Below, piece after piece: positions 6,788 through 15,766 of a stretch of 64,000 nt of DNA. Each line of letters starts with the position of its first letter. Position 1 is the first letter of the stretch. A program made the translations under genes and the position numbers. This DNA is from Carnobacterium inhibens subsp. inhibens DSM 13024 (GTDB lineage Bacteria > Bacillota > Bacilli > Lactobacillales > Carnobacteriaceae), in assembly GCF_000746825.1 (NCBI RefSeq), contig NZ_JQIV01000006.1, positions 62,001-126,000 on the forward strand, written 5' to 3'. The notes beneath the pieces are model-generated. The model had not been told where the DNA came from, made no database searches, and was given only the letters and a program-made list of their open reading frames with translations.

Positions 6788-7393
6788 TTAACGAGAGTAG
6801 TATTCAACGATGATTGTTTCGTCGATTTCAGAAGATAATTCGTCTCTTAATGGAAGACGGTTGTATGAACCTTCTAATTTTTCAACATCGAAAGTTACGT
6901 AATCAGGACGGCCAAATAATGATTCAGCAGCAGATTTAATAATTTCCATGTTTTTAGATTTTTCACGAACAGTGATAACTTGTCCAACTGAAACGCTGTA
7001 TGATGGAATATCAACGCGTTTGCCATCAACAAGGATGTGGCCGTGGTTTACTAATTGACGTGCTTGACGACGAGTAGTAGCTAAACCTAAACGGTAAACA
7101 ACATTATCTAAACGTTGTTCTAAAAGGATCATGAAGTTTTCACCATGTTTACCTTCTTTAATTTTACCAGCTTTTAAGAATAAGTTACTAAATTGACGTT
7201 CGTTCATACCAAACATGTGACGCAATTTTTGTTTTTCTTGTAATTGAAGACCGTATTCTGTTAATTTTTTACGGCTGTTCGGACCATGAGGACCTGGAGC
7301 GTAAGGACGGCGTTCGATTTCTTTACCTGTGCCAGAAAGTGAAATGCCTAGACGACGAGAAACTTTCCAACTTGGACCTGTATAACGTGACAT
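6788..7393 (-). CDS. rpsD: 30S ribosomal protein S4
   Basis: A 201-residue S4 protein, a primary 16S rRNA binder that nucleates 30S assembly. Family features are complete: [20 protein letters not shown] at the start, [26 protein letters not shown] and the S4 RNA-binding domain around residues 90-155 ([20 protein letters not shown]). There are no zinc-binding cysteines, so it is the C-minus type. GGAGGAAT precedes the ATG. A long leader with a strong promoter lies upstream, as expected for autoregulation by S4 known in Bacillus. Its 3' end is partly duplicated 1.2 kb downstream. Confidence 0.97.
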   Translation of the reverse strand: MSRYTGPSWKVSRRLGISLSGTGKEIERRPYAPGPHGPNSRKKLTEYGLQLQEKQKLRHMFGMNERQFSNLFLKAGKIKEGKHGENFMILLEQRLDNVVYRLGLATTRRQARQLVNHGHILVDGKRVDIPSYSVSVGQVITVREKSKNMEIIKSAAESLFGRPDYVTFDVEKLEGSYNRLPLRDELSSEIDETIIVEYYSR

Positions 7394-7572
7394 AATGTAA
7401 TTCCTCCAATAAATGTTTTTTGGAGTAAAATAATAAGTTGAAGTTCAGTATTTCGTGCAGTCCATTTTTCAATCTTCACCTTTGCAGCCATAGGTTACGC
7501 AATTGCACCATTACTGGCAATGAACTGTTGACGTGAATACCACTCTCACGCTGCATTATTTTACACAAACGC
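7394..7572 (-). promoter_or_regulatory. rpsD 5' leader, probable S4 autoregulatory RNA
   Basis: About 170 bases of G+C-richer, structured sequence separate the promoter from the rpsD start, containing complementary blocks such as ACGCAATTGCACCATTACTGG and the TGCAGCC/GGTTACG region. In Bacillus subtilis S4 represses rpsD by binding its leader; the position and length here fit that, but the fold has not been verified. Confidence 0.6.
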
Positions 7573-7573
7573 A

Positions 7574-7603
7574 ATTATACGCTATAAATCATTAGTAAGT
7601 CAA
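7574..7603 (-). promoter_or_regulatory. rpsD promoter
   Basis: Minus strand TTGACT (7598-7603), 18-base spacer, TATAAT (7574-7579). Confidence 0.8.
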
Positions 7604-7612
7604 GTCATTCTA

Positions 7613-8080
7613 TTATATAATTGAGGGATCTAAAAGAATTTGGACGAATTCTTCTAAATAGTTTTGGTCAATTTCGTCAAAGCGATTAGTAATTGGAGCA
7701 TCAATATCTAAAACACCAATGATACGGCCATCTTTTATCAGGGGAACAACGATTTCAGATTGGCTCGCTGCATCACAAGCAATGTGACCTGGGAATTGAT
7801 TAACATCTTCTACAAAGATACTTTCTTTCTTTGCATAAGCCGATCCGCAGACACCTTTACCATTTTGGATTCTGATACAAGCTACTCTACCTTGGAAAGG
7901 TCCTAAAACAAGTTCATCTGAATTGGAATCATATAAATAAAAACCAGCCCAATTAATAGTAGGCAAATTTTCAAATAATAAAGCTGCTGCATTGCTCAAG
8001 TTAGCTATAAAATTAGGTTCGTCACCAATAACGGCACTAAGTTGTTTGTTGGTTAACGAGTAAGTAGATTCTTTTGTCAT
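7613..8080 (-). CDS. Free methionine-(R)-sulfoxide reductase (GAF domain)
   Basis: A 155-residue GAF-domain protein of the YtsP/fRMsr family, which reduces free methionine-R-sulfoxide with thioredoxin. The three functional cysteines are present at positions 68, 78 and 102 (VACIRIQ, GVCGSAYA, HIACDAAS) with the same 10- and 24-residue spacing as Escherichia coli fRMsr. The N-terminal NWAGFYLY and the INGVLDIDAP-like strand (RIIGVLDIDAPI) are also typical. It is encoded just upstream of rpsD and divergently from ezrA, a neighbourhood shared with Bacillus. AAAGGAGTG precedes the ATG. Confidence 0.92.
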   Translation of the reverse strand: MTKESTYSLTNKQLSAVIGDEPNFIANLSNAAALLFENLPTINWAGFYLYDSNSDELVLGPFQGRVACIRIQNGKGVCGSAYAKKESIFVEDVNQFPGHIACDAASQSEIVVPLIKDGRIIGVLDIDAPITNRFDEIDQNYLEEFVQILLDPSII

Positions 8081-8305
8081 ATGAACACTCCTTTAAATGC
8101 GATTAAAACTAACCTAAGTAAATAATAATATTTTCTTAGATTGAGGTGTGAGAATATTTCCTTCTATGCTATAATATACAATAGGAGTTTTTATAAGTAA
8201 ATACTTATTGAAAATCGAACCCAATGAAACATTTCTACATAGATAAAAGAGTCATCTTTTGTATACGTAAAAGAAATTAGCAGTAATTCAATCGGAGGTT
8301 TTAGA

Positions 8306-10027
8306 ATGAAACTAGAAACTGTTTTAATTGTTATAGTCGTATTAGCTATTATAGCTTACGTAACAAGTTACATTATGAAAAAGAAGCATTACCAAACAAT
8401 TAATAAGTTAGAACAACAAAAATTTGAATTAATGGATACACCAATTGCTGATATTATTCACAATGTTAAAACGTTATCTTTAACTGGGCAAACGAAGAAA
8501 AGTTTTGAACAGTGGAAAGACAGATGGAAACAAATTGAAATGACGGCCTTTCCAGATATAGAAAATCTTCTATTTGATGCTGAACAAGCGACTGATCGTT
8601 TACAACTAATCAAAGCTAGTAAAGCCGAAACTAAAACAGGTGAATTGATCAAGAGCACTGATGAGAAAACAAAAGAGATTCAATTAGCTTTAAATGAATT
8701 ATTAAAGAGTGAAGAAAAAAATAGTCAAGCTATTAAAAAAGTTCAAGAAATGTATCAAGGTATACGAAAAAAATTGTTAACACAAAGTTTTTCTTTTGGG
8801 GTAGCACTTGATAAGCTAGAAAAACAACTGACATTTTTGGAATTGAGCTTTGCTGATTTTTCTGAGTTAACGTCTTCTGGAGATCATATTGAAGCGGAAG
8901 AAGTATTGGGAAAAGTGAGTCAAGAAACCAAAGAATTGAATGATGCAGTTACGATTATTCCAAGTTTAGTGAAAGAAATCAGTCATGAATTTCCGGCACA
9001 AATTCAAGAATTAAAAGAAGGATATCATGAACTAAAAGATGTGCAAAAATTTATCTTTTTAGAAGATACCATGACAACGGATATTGCTGAAGTTGAAAAA
9101 GATATCAAACAAGTTGAGAAACTTCTTGAACAGTGTGAAATTGAAGAGGTTCAAAAGTTGGATGTTGTCATTCAAGAAAAAATTAATCACTTATATGACG
9201 TAATGGAAGCTGAAATAAATGCGAAACAACTAGTAGCAAAAGAACAACCCGTTTTAGCTGAATTTATTGCATTCGTAAACAAACGAAATAAACAATTATT
9301 GATTGAGATCGATCGTGTATCACAAAGTTATAAACTTGAAGATACTGTTTTTGAACAAATAAAAGAGATTCAAGAACAAATCGATGAGAGTCAACAAAAT
9401 TTTGAAACATTCACTAATGGTATGGAAAAAAATCAGGCTGTTTATACAGTTGTAGCAGAAAGTTTCGCTGAAGACGGTGAAAAATTAACTCGAATTGAGG
9501 AAAAACAAGAAGCATTGATCACTCAATTAACGGACTTGCGTAAGGAAGAAACCGAAGTTAAAGAAAAAATTGACGATTTTGAGTTTAATATGCGAGGAAT
9601 CAAGCGATATATTGAAAAGCAACATTTACCAGGTCTGCCTGAAGAATATTTAGATTTGTTTTTTGTTACGACAGAACGCATTGAAAAATTAGCCAAAGAA
9701 TTAAATAAATTGAAGATTGATATGACTGAAATCAAAAAAATGTGTGACATGTGTGAAGATGATGTTGAACTACTGATTGATAAAACTGAAGAAATTGTGG
9801 ATAGTGCATTATTGACTGAATATATGATGCAATATGCTAATCGTTACCGCAATGATCATCCTGAAATAGGAGAGGTTATTTTAGAAAGTAACACTTTGTT
9901 CAATAAGGAGTTTCAATACAAAGAGTCGCTTGAAGTGATCTCAACTGCATTAGAAATCGTAGAACCGGGATCATTCAAAAAAGTCGAATCTCAATATTAT
10001 GAAGAAAAAAGTAGAAATGCTAAATAA
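8306..10027 (+). CDS. ezrA: Septation ring formation regulator EzrA
   Basis: A 573-residue protein with one N-terminal membrane helix (residues about 4-23, VLIVIVVLAIIAYVTSYI) followed by long spectrin-like coiled-coil repeats. EzrA restrains FtsZ ring assembly away from midcell and links the divisome to wall synthesis. Length and architecture match the family (about 560-575). CGGAGG precedes the ATG. The gene lies before the desulfurase and thiI genes as in Bacillus, but a strong terminator separates them. Confidence 0.93.
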   Translation: MKLETVLIVIVVLAIIAYVTSYIMKKKHYQTINKLEQQKFELMDTPIADIIHNVKTLSLTGQTKKSFEQWKDRWKQIEMTAFPDIENLLFDAEQATDRLQLIKASKAETKTGELIKSTDEKTKEIQLALNELLKSEEKNSQAIKKVQEMYQGIRKKLLTQSFSFGVALDKLEKQLTFLELSFADFSELTSSGDHIEAEEVLGKVSQETKELNDAVTIIPSLVKEISHEFPAQIQELKEGYHELKDVQKFIFLEDTMTTDIAEVEKDIKQVEKLLEQCEIEEVQKLDVVIQEKINHLYDVMEAEINAKQLVAKEQPVLAEFIAFVNKRNKQLLIEIDRVSQSYKLEDTVFEQIKEIQEQIDESQQNFETFTNGMEKNQAVYTVVAESFAEDGEKLTRIEEKQEALITQLTDLRKEETEVKEKIDDFEFNMRGIKRYIEKQHLPGLPEEYLDLFFVTTERIEKLAKELNKLKIDMTEIKKMCDMCEDDVELLIDKTEEIVDSALLTEYMMQYANRYRNDHPEIGEVILESNTLFNKEFQYKESLEVISTALEIVEPGSFKKVESQYYEEKSRNAK

Positions 10028-10057
10028 TACCCAATAATTTAAATTAACGGCAACGGA

Positions 10058-10097
10058 TGAAACAGAGCAGTGAGATAAGCTGCTCTGTTTCATTTTG
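10058..10097 (+). terminator. ezrA terminator
   Basis: Perfect 13-bp stem TGAAACAGAGCAG / CTGCTCTGTTTCA with a 9-base loop and TTTTGTG tail. Confidence 0.9.
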
Positions 10098-10194
10098 TGA
10101 AAAAAGAGATGCCTTGTATTCAAAAGAGTTTTTGTTATAATAAGTAAGTAATTTTTTAGTACGGAACAACCTAAAAAGAAAGTGTGACGATCCA

Positions 10195-11334
10195 ATGATC
10201 TATTTTGATAATAGTGCAACAACTAGTATTGACAAAAGCGTATTACAAACATTTGAAAAAGTAAGCCAGAGCATAAGCGGCAATCCTTCTAGTCTACACC
10301 AATTGGGTGATTATGCAGATGGGCTGCTTCAACAATCTAGAAAACAAATAGCTGATTTACTGCATGTTATGCCAGAAGAAATTTATTTTACAAGTGGTGG
10401 AACAGAAGGCGATAACTGGGCTATAAAAGGGACAGCCATTGAAAAACGACAATTTGGAAAACACATAATCACTACTGCTGTCGAACATCCTGCTGTTAAA
10501 GAATCTGTAGAGCAGTTAAAAATGTTAGGATTTGATGTAACGATTTTACCAGTTGATTCCAGTGGGAAAATTTCAGTTTCTGATTTGAAAGAGGCGTTGA
10601 GGCCTGATACGATACTTGTTTCGGTCATGGCAGTAAATAATGAAGTTGGCAGTATCCAACCATTAACAGAAATTGAAGAAATTTTAAAAGACTATCCGAC
10701 TGTTCACTTTCATGTAGATGCTGTTCAGGCAATTGGAAAAATCCCTTTCTCGTTAGGGAACAGTTCAAGGATCGATTTAGCCACTTTTTCTGCTCATAAA
10801 TTTCATGGTCCCAAAGGTATAGGATTTATGTATATAAAAAAAGGCAAGAAGATAGCTCCGATTCTAAGTGGCGGAGGACAAGAATCTGGCAAACGTAGTG
10901 GAACGGAAAATGTAGCAGGTGTAGCTGCTATGGCAAAAGCTTTGCGTTTGGTATTGGAAAAAGAAAAAGAGAAACAAAAGAATCAAAAAGAAATAAAAAA
11001 TTACCTTATGGAACAGTTAGAGGGTTATAAAAAAGTTTCAGTGTTCTCCCAAAAAGAAGGCGCTCCGCATATCTTATGTTTTGCTTTAAAAGGGATAAGA
11101 GGTGAAGTAATGGTGCATGCTTTCGAGAAAAAAGACATTTACATTTCAACAACAAGTGCCTGTTCTAGTCGCAAGGGTACGACATCCAGTACTTTAGTAG
11201 CAATGAATGTTCCAGAAAAGATCGCTACTAGCGCAATACGGGTGAGTTTAACAGATACTAATACATTAGAAGAAGCAAAAGTCTTTATGAAAGAATTTGA
11301 TTTCTTGTATCAACAATTTAAAGATATAAAATAA
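10195..11334 (+). CDS. Cysteine desulfurase paired with ThiI (NifZ/IscS-like)
   Basis: A 379-residue PLP-dependent class V aminotransferase-fold desulfurase that takes sulfur from cysteine. The PLP lysine lies in SAHKFHGPKG (about residue 202) and the persulfide cysteine in TTSACSSRKG (Cys323). The N-terminal YFDNSATT and GNPSSLHQLG motifs are family-typical. It is followed 32 bases later by thiI, the arrangement of Bacillus nifZ-thiI, so its persulfide is probably delivered to ThiI for 4-thiouridine in tRNA and perhaps thiazole synthesis. A second desulfurase at 41870 is linked to mnmA. Confidence 0.93.
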   Translation: MIYFDNSATTSIDKSVLQTFEKVSQSISGNPSSLHQLGDYADGLLQQSRKQIADLLHVMPEEIYFTSGGTEGDNWAIKGTAIEKRQFGKHIITTAVEHPAVKESVEQLKMLGFDVTILPVDSSGKISVSDLKEALRPDTILVSVMAVNNEVGSIQPLTEIEEILKDYPTVHFHVDAVQAIGKIPFSLGNSSRIDLATFSAHKFHGPKGIGFMYIKKGKKIAPILSGGGQESGKRSGTENVAGVAAMAKALRLVLEKEKEKQKNQKEIKNYLMEQLEGYKKVSVFSQKEGAPHILCFALKGIRGEVMVHAFEKKDIYISTTSACSSRKGTTSSTLVAMNVPEKIATSAIRVSLTDTNTLEEAKVFMKEFDFLYQQFKDIK

Positions 11335-11366
11335 ATCTAGATTGACAGAGAGGAAGTAAGCAACAC

Positions 11367-12584
11367 ATGCAATACGATGAAGTAATGATACGCTATGGTG
11401 AACTGTCAACAAAAGGTAAAAACAAACGGATTTTTATCAGTCAATTGGCTCAAAATGTTAAATTTGCTTTAAGCGATTTTGAAGAGCTGAAAGTACATGG
11501 CGAACGTGACCGCATGCATTTAGAATTAAATGGTGCCGATAGCGATGCTGTATTGGAAAGATTACGTTCTATTTTTGGAATTCAAACGTATTCTCCAGTT
11601 AGACGTTTGGAAAGAGATATTGAACTTGTAAAAAAAGTTGCAGTAGAAATGATAAAAGAACTTTATTCAGAAGGAAAAACATTTAAAATTGCTACTAGAC
11701 GTTCAGATCATGATTATGAGTTAGATACGAATGATATGAATCAATTGCTTGGGGCAGAAATCTTTAGCCAAATCGAAGGCATAAAAGTTCATATGAAAAA
11801 GCCTGATATTACCTTACGCGTGGAAATTCGTAAAGAAGGATTCTTTCTTTCTAGCAAGACGATTTTGGGGGCAGGTGGTTTGCCAGTAGGCTCAAGTGGG
11901 AAAGGTATGTTGATGTTATCTGGAGGAATCGATTCACCAGTAGCTGGCTATTTGACTATGAAACGCGGCGTAACTGTTGAAGCTGTTCATTTCCACAGCC
12001 CGCCATATACTAGTCCGCGTGCTCTTCAAAAAGCGAAAGATCTAGCTGCTAAATTAGCTGCTTTTTCAGGCAGTGTTCAATTTATCGAAGTACCTTTTAC
12101 TGAAATCCAAGAAGAAATAAAGAAAATTGTTCCAGAAGGCTATTTAATGACGGTTACACGTCGGTTGATGATGAGATTGACTGATCGTATACGTGAAGAA
12201 CGAAAAGGTTTAGCGATCATCAATGGAGAATCATTAGGGCAAGTAGCTTCACAAACACTGCACAGCATGATAGCTATTAATGATGTAACAGCAACGCCTA
12301 TTATTCGACCAGTTGTTTCAATGGATAAAAATGAAATTATTGAGATTGCTCAAAAAATTGATACATTTGAATTATCTATTCAACCATTTGAAGACTGCTG
12401 TACCATTTTTGCTCCACCAGCACCTAAAACACAACCTAAGTTGGAAAAAGCTCGTGAATACGAAAGCCGACTTGATGTTGAGGGATTAATAGAAAGAGCC
12501 ATGAATGGTTTAGTAATTACTAAAATCACAGTGGGAGATACGTTAGAAGCACAGCAAAAAGCTGACTTTTCAAGTTTGTTATAA
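11367..12584 (+). CDS. thiI: tRNA sulfurtransferase ThiI (4-thiouridine synthase)
   Basis: A 405-residue protein with an N-terminal ferredoxin-like region, a THUMP domain (about residues 60-165) and a PP-loop adenylation domain with [14 protein letters not shown]. It adenylates U8 of tRNA and installs sulfur. The C-terminus has ENDs such as [17 protein letters not shown] with a conserved cysteine; the rhodanese domain of enterobacterial ThiI is absent, as usual in Firmicutes, so the adjacent desulfurase should supply the persulfide. GAGAGGAAG precedes the ATG. Confidence 0.95.
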   Translation: MQYDEVMIRYGELSTKGKNKRIFISQLAQNVKFALSDFEELKVHGERDRMHLELNGADSDAVLERLRSIFGIQTYSPVRRLERDIELVKKVAVEMIKELYSEGKTFKIATRRSDHDYELDTNDMNQLLGAEIFSQIEGIKVHMKKPDITLRVEIRKEGFFLSSKTILGAGGLPVGSSGKGMLMLSGGIDSPVAGYLTMKRGVTVEAVHFHSPPYTSPRALQKAKDLAAKLAAFSGSVQFIEVPFTEIQEEIKKIVPEGYLMTVTRRLMMRLTDRIREERKGLAIINGESLGQVASQTLHSMIAINDVTATPIIRPVVSMDKNEIIEIAQKIDTFELSIQPFEDCCTIFAPPAPKTQPKLEKAREYESRLDVEGLIERAMNGLVITKITVGDTLEAQQKADFSSLL

Positions 12585-12600
12585 AAGTGTTTGTACTTTG

Positions 12601-12638
12601 AAAAGACTAATACACAACTTGTGGTTAGTCTTTTTTTC
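12601..12638 (+). terminator. Terminator of the desulfurase-thiI operon
   Basis: AAAAGACTAA / TTAGTCTTTT, perfect 10-bp stem, with inner CACAA..TTGTG pairing and a T tail. Confidence 0.87.
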
Positions 12639-12671
12639 TATAAAAGCATATAAAAGACAGGAGGATGTAAA

Positions 12672-14267
12672 GTGAAGTTATGGAAAAAAGGTCTTTTTTT
12701 TACAATGGAAAGAGAAAACGACACAGTTTCAGCCGTTATAACTGATGGGGAAGTTATTGTAGCTACGGGCGAAGAAGAAGAATTGAGAAACCAATATCAT
12801 TTAGAAATAACCGAGGAAATTGATTTAAAAGGGGAGATAGTATTTCCAGGTTTTGTAGATAGTCATTTACATTTATTATGGTATGGACAAAGTCTTGCTC
12901 GGTTAAATTTAAATCAAGCAAAAAGTAAGCAAGAAAGTTTGCGTAAGATACGAGAAAAAATTAACCAACTATCACCTGAAGAATGGTTGTTTGTTGAAGG
13001 ATACAATGAAAATGAATGGCAAGATGATTCGACACCTATTACAAAAACAGAGTTGGACACTCTTACGACACAACACCCCTTGTTGGTTCGTCGAATTGAT
13101 TATCATAATGTAGTCATTAATACTGCATTGATCGACAAAATTGGTCTTAAAGATGGACAAATTTATGATGGTGGTGGAGAGATACAATTAGATCTTGATG
13201 GAAATCTAACAGGAATTTTAAAAGATGAAGCGACAAATTTAGCTATAAATGCTTTTCCGGCTGCTACATCCGAAGAGCAAGAAAAGTATTTAGAATTAGC
13301 TATTGAGGATTTGTGGTCAAAAGGAGTAACTGGCGGACATTCTGAAGATTTGCATTACTTTAATGGTTTTGAAGGAACATTGCAGACGTACCACGATGTA
13401 ATTGAAGGAAAAGAGATGCTCTTTCGTGTTCATTTATTGATTCATCATGAAGAACTCCATGCGTATAATCGTTCTAATGAAATCTTTTTAGATGGCAATC
13501 CTTATATCGAATTAGGCGCAATGAAAATCTTTTATGATGGAACAGTTGGTTCGCAAACAGCATTGATGAGTCAACCTTATGCCGGAACAAATCATTACGG
13601 CCTTCAAGTTCAAAAGGATGAGGTTTTTTTAAACTTAATAAAAGCAGCTCGTAAAGCGAAGTTGCCAGTAGCTATTCATATATTAGGAGATAGAGCTTTC
13701 GAAAAAGTAATTGAAACACTCAATGAATACCCTCCATTACCGGGTCAACTTGACCGTATGATTCACACTCCATGGCTAAATGAAGAATTACTAAAGAAAG
13801 CTAAAAGTTTACCATTAGTTTTTGACCTACAGCCTCAATTTATGAGTAGTGACTTGCCTTGGGCATTAGATGTTTTAGGCGAGAACCATCCGCCTTTGGT
13901 ATTTGCTTGGAAGAGTATAAAGGAATCCGGTTTTCCGGTTGCAGGCGGCAGTGATGCGCCAGTTGAAATCCCAAACCCTTTTTATGGCATCCATGCAGCT
14001 GTTACTAGGACTGTGAGAGAAGGTAAAACAGCTGAACGTTATTTTCCTGAAGAAGAACTTTCTGTATATGAAGCAATTTCTTTGTACACCACTGGAAGTG
14101 CAATTGCTGGCTACAAAGAAGATTCTAGAGGAAAAATAAAACCTGGCTATATAAGTGATTTTACTATTCTAAAACAAAACCCTTTTAAAGTGAAACCAGA
14201 ATATTTAAGTAAAGTGGAAGTTTCAAAAACAGTGATTAATGGAAAAATTGTTTACCAAAAAAAATAA
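12672..14267 (+). CDS. Amidohydrolase family protein (YtcJ-like)
   Basis: A 531-residue metal-dependent amidohydrolase of the YtcJ/amidohydrolase-3 group. The metal motif FPGFVDSHLHLLWYG lies near residues 58-72; other metal-site features include VAIHILGDRAF and GGSDAPVEIPNPFYGI, and the C-terminal ISDFTILKQNPF is the composite beta-sandwich. Such enzymes hydrolyse amide or ester bonds in cyclic or small substrates; the substrate is not predictable. Start GTG 12672 follows CAGGAGGATG. It seems to be a single-gene unit with a strong terminator at its end and is cytoplasmic (no signal peptide). Confidence 0.88.
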   Translation: MKLWKKGLFFTMERENDTVSAVITDGEVIVATGEEEELRNQYHLEITEEIDLKGEIVFPGFVDSHLHLLWYGQSLARLNLNQAKSKQESLRKIREKINQLSPEEWLFVEGYNENEWQDDSTPITKTELDTLTTQHPLLVRRIDYHNVVINTALIDKIGLKDGQIYDGGGEIQLDLDGNLTGILKDEATNLAINAFPAATSEEQEKYLELAIEDLWSKGVTGGHSEDLHYFNGFEGTLQTYHDVIEGKEMLFRVHLLIHHEELHAYNRSNEIFLDGNPYIELGAMKIFYDGTVGSQTALMSQPYAGTNHYGLQVQKDEVFLNLIKAARKAKLPVAIHILGDRAFEKVIETLNEYPPLPGQLDRMIHTPWLNEELLKKAKSLPLVFDLQPQFMSSDLPWALDVLGENHPPLVFAWKSIKESGFPVAGGSDAPVEIPNPFYGIHAAVTRTVREGKTAERYFPEEELSVYEAISLYTTGSAIAGYKEDSRGKIKPGYISDFTILKQNPFKVKPEYLSKVEVSKTVINGKIVYQKK

Positions 14268-14280
14268 AGTAGGCTTTAAA

Positions 14281-14343
14281 ATTGAATACAGAGAAAAAGA
14301 AGATGAAGTTCAAATACGTATCTTCTTTTTCTTTGTATTCAAT
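14281..14343 (+). terminator. Long terminator hairpin after the amidohydrolase gene
   Basis: Two 24-base arms (14281-14304 and 14320-14343) are complementary except for one G-U pair. The right arm contains TTCTTTTTCTTT in place of a clean T tail. It abuts the Rex operator. Confidence 0.75.
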
Positions 14344-14347
14344 ATAA

Positions 14348-14365
14348 TTGTGATTAATATCACAA
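14348..14365. promoter_or_regulatory. Rex operator (autoregulatory)
   Basis: TTGTGATTAATATCACAA is an exact match to the Rex consensus TTGTGA-N6-TCACAA, inside a longer perfect palindrome (about 14342-14371). It lies just upstream of the -35 of rex, so Rex should control its own gene according to the NADH/NAD+ ratio. Confidence 0.9.
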
Positions 14366-14370
14366 TTATA

Positions 14371-14399
14371 TTGAGTTAAGGATAAAAAGATGATATGAT
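14371..14399 (+). promoter_or_regulatory. rex promoter
   Basis: TTGAGT (14371-14376), 17-base spacer, TATGAT (14394-14399). Rex bound at 14348-14365 would sit against the -35. Confidence 0.75.
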
Positions 14400-14431
14400 A
14401 ATAAAGAAATTAAAGCTTGGGAGGCAGAAAT

Positions 14432-15097
14432 GTGGAGATGAATACGAAGATACATCAAATTCCGAATGCAACAGCACAAAGATTACCCATTTATTACCGT
14501 TCATTAAAAAAGTTAAATGAATCTGGTGTAGAGCGTGTTAAATCAAAAGAATTAAGCCAGATGACACAGATTCCTTCTGCAACGATCCGACGTGATTTTT
14601 CTCATTTTGGTGAATTAGGCAGAAGTGGATACGGCTATGAAGTTACTTATGTAACGGAAGTTTTTCGTGAGTTATTAAATGTGAATAATATCATTAACGT
14701 TGTACTTGTTGGAGCAGGAAACCTTGGGAAAGCGATATTAAGAAATAATTTAAAAAAAGAAAAAAATATCACCATCAAAGGTGCTTTTGATATTGAGTCA
14801 AGTTATTTTGGAAAGGAAATTTCAGGAGTGCCAATTTTGCCTATGGAACAGATGAAGAATTTTATTATAAAAGAACAAATTCGTACAGCCATTTGTGCCG
14901 TACCTAGTGAAGTGTCTCAAAAAGTAGTGGAACAATTAATTGATGCAGGTATCACTTCTATTTTAAACTTTGCCCCAGGTAGAATAAGAGTGCCGGATAA
15001 TATTCAAATGAAGTATATTGATTTTTCTAGCGAAATTTTTACTATGGTTTATCAAAATGAAGCTCTTTATCCAGCCAGTTTAGGTGAAGAAGAGTAG
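14432..15097 (+). CDS. rex: Redox-sensing transcriptional repressor Rex
   Basis: A 221-residue Rex protein: an N-terminal winged helix (ATAQRLPIYYRSLKKL; SATIRRDFSHFGELGRSGYG) and a Rossmann NAD(H)-binding domain with VLVGAGNLGKAI, ending in a domain-swap helix (FTMVYQNEALYP). It represses fermentation and respiration genes when NADH is low. Start: GTG 14432, seven bases after GGGAGG; an in-frame TTG at 14417 overlaps that site and ATG 14438 is 13 bases away. A perfect Rex box lies upstream. Confidence 0.95.
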   Translation: MEMNTKIHQIPNATAQRLPIYYRSLKKLNESGVERVKSKELSQMTQIPSATIRRDFSHFGELGRSGYGYEVTYVTEVFRELLNVNNIINVVLVGAGNLGKAILRNNLKKEKNITIKGAFDIESSYFGKEISGVPILPMEQMKNFIIKEQIRTAICAVPSEVSQKVVEQLIDAGITSILNFAPGRIRVPDNIQMKYIDFSSEIFTMVYQNEALYPASLGEEE

Positions 15098-15159
15098 GAT
15101 TACAGGTAAAAAAAGTAAGCTAGCGTAATTTGCCGGGGCATTTGTTTTGTGCTGGAATG

Positions 15160-15188
15160 TTGCTTTAAAAAAGGATTCTTCGTATACT
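15160..15188 (+). promoter_or_regulatory. tpx promoter
   Basis: TTGCTT (15160-15165), 17-base spacer, TATACT (15183-15188), about 35 bases before the tpx start; same hexamers as the csp promoters. Confidence 0.75.
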
Positions 15189-15223
15189 ATTTTAAGAGGA
15201 AGCATAGAATAGGGAGTGTTCAT

Positions 15224-15715
15224 ATGGAAATAACGAAAAAAGGTACACCGTATAAGTTAAAAGGGATCCAACCAAAAGTTGGAGATAAAGCACCTGATTT
15301 TAAAGTTGAAAATTTAGCAGATGAACTAGTTAAATTAAGTGACTTTTCTGGAAAAGTTGTGTTAATCAGTGTAATCCCGGATATCGATACGCGAGTATGC
15401 GCGTTGCAAGCTAAAGAGTTTAATAAAATTGCCAGCGAACTAGATGGTGTCCAGTTGATCACTATTTCTAATAACTCGAAAGAAGAACAAGCTGAATGGT
15501 GTGCTGGAAAAGATATCTCAATGGAAATGCTGCATGACAGTAACTTGGAATTTGGGGAGGCCTATGGTTTGGTTATGGAAGAGCTTGAAAAGTTAGCTCG
15601 TTCAGTTTTTGTGATCAACCCTAGAGGTGAGATCGTTTATCAAGAGATCGTTCCTGAAATGTCTAGTGAGCCAGATTATGATCAAGCTATCAAAGCGACA
15701 AGAGCTGCACGTTGA
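15224..15715 (+). CDS. tpx: Thiol peroxidase
   Basis: A 163-residue Tpx peroxiredoxin that reduces peroxides with thioredoxin. Peroxidatic Cys59 (DTRVCALQAKEFN) and resolving Cys93 (AEWCAGKDI) are both present, so it is the atypical two-cysteine type. Start is ATG 15224 preceded by GGGAGTG; a longer frame to 15149 runs through the promoter and can be excluded. It follows rex closely but has its own promoter. A redox-defence role beside rex is sensible, though no Rex box precedes it. Confidence 0.94.
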   Translation: MEITKKGTPYKLKGIQPKVGDKAPDFKVENLADELVKLSDFSGKVVLISVIPDIDTRVCALQAKEFNKIASELDGVQLITISNNSKEEQAEWCAGKDISMEMLHDSNLEFGEAYGLVMEELEKLARSVFVINPRGEIVYQEIVPEMSSEPDYDQAIKATRAAR

Positions 15716-15731
15716 TTAAAAAAGATGCATA

Positions 15732-15760
15732 TTGAAAAGTAGCATTTTTAATGCTACTAT
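15732..15760 (+). promoter_or_regulatory. valS promoter with palindromic spacer
   Basis: TTGAAA (15732-15737), 17-base spacer, TACTAT (15755-15760). The region holds a perfect 8-bp inverted repeat GTAGCATT-TTT-AATGCTAC (15739-15757), which may double as a weak tpx terminator or an operator. Confidence 0.55.
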
Positions 15761-15766
15761 ATAAAA

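Noticed and set aside
8160-8180. ezrA promoter at TATAAT
   Set aside because: Good -10, but no acceptable -35 at 16-18 bases on either strand.
12672-14267. Amidohydrolase as a secreted enzyme
   Set aside because: The N-terminus (MKLWKKGLFFTMEREN) is not a signal peptide; it is the first strand of the beta-sandwich domain.
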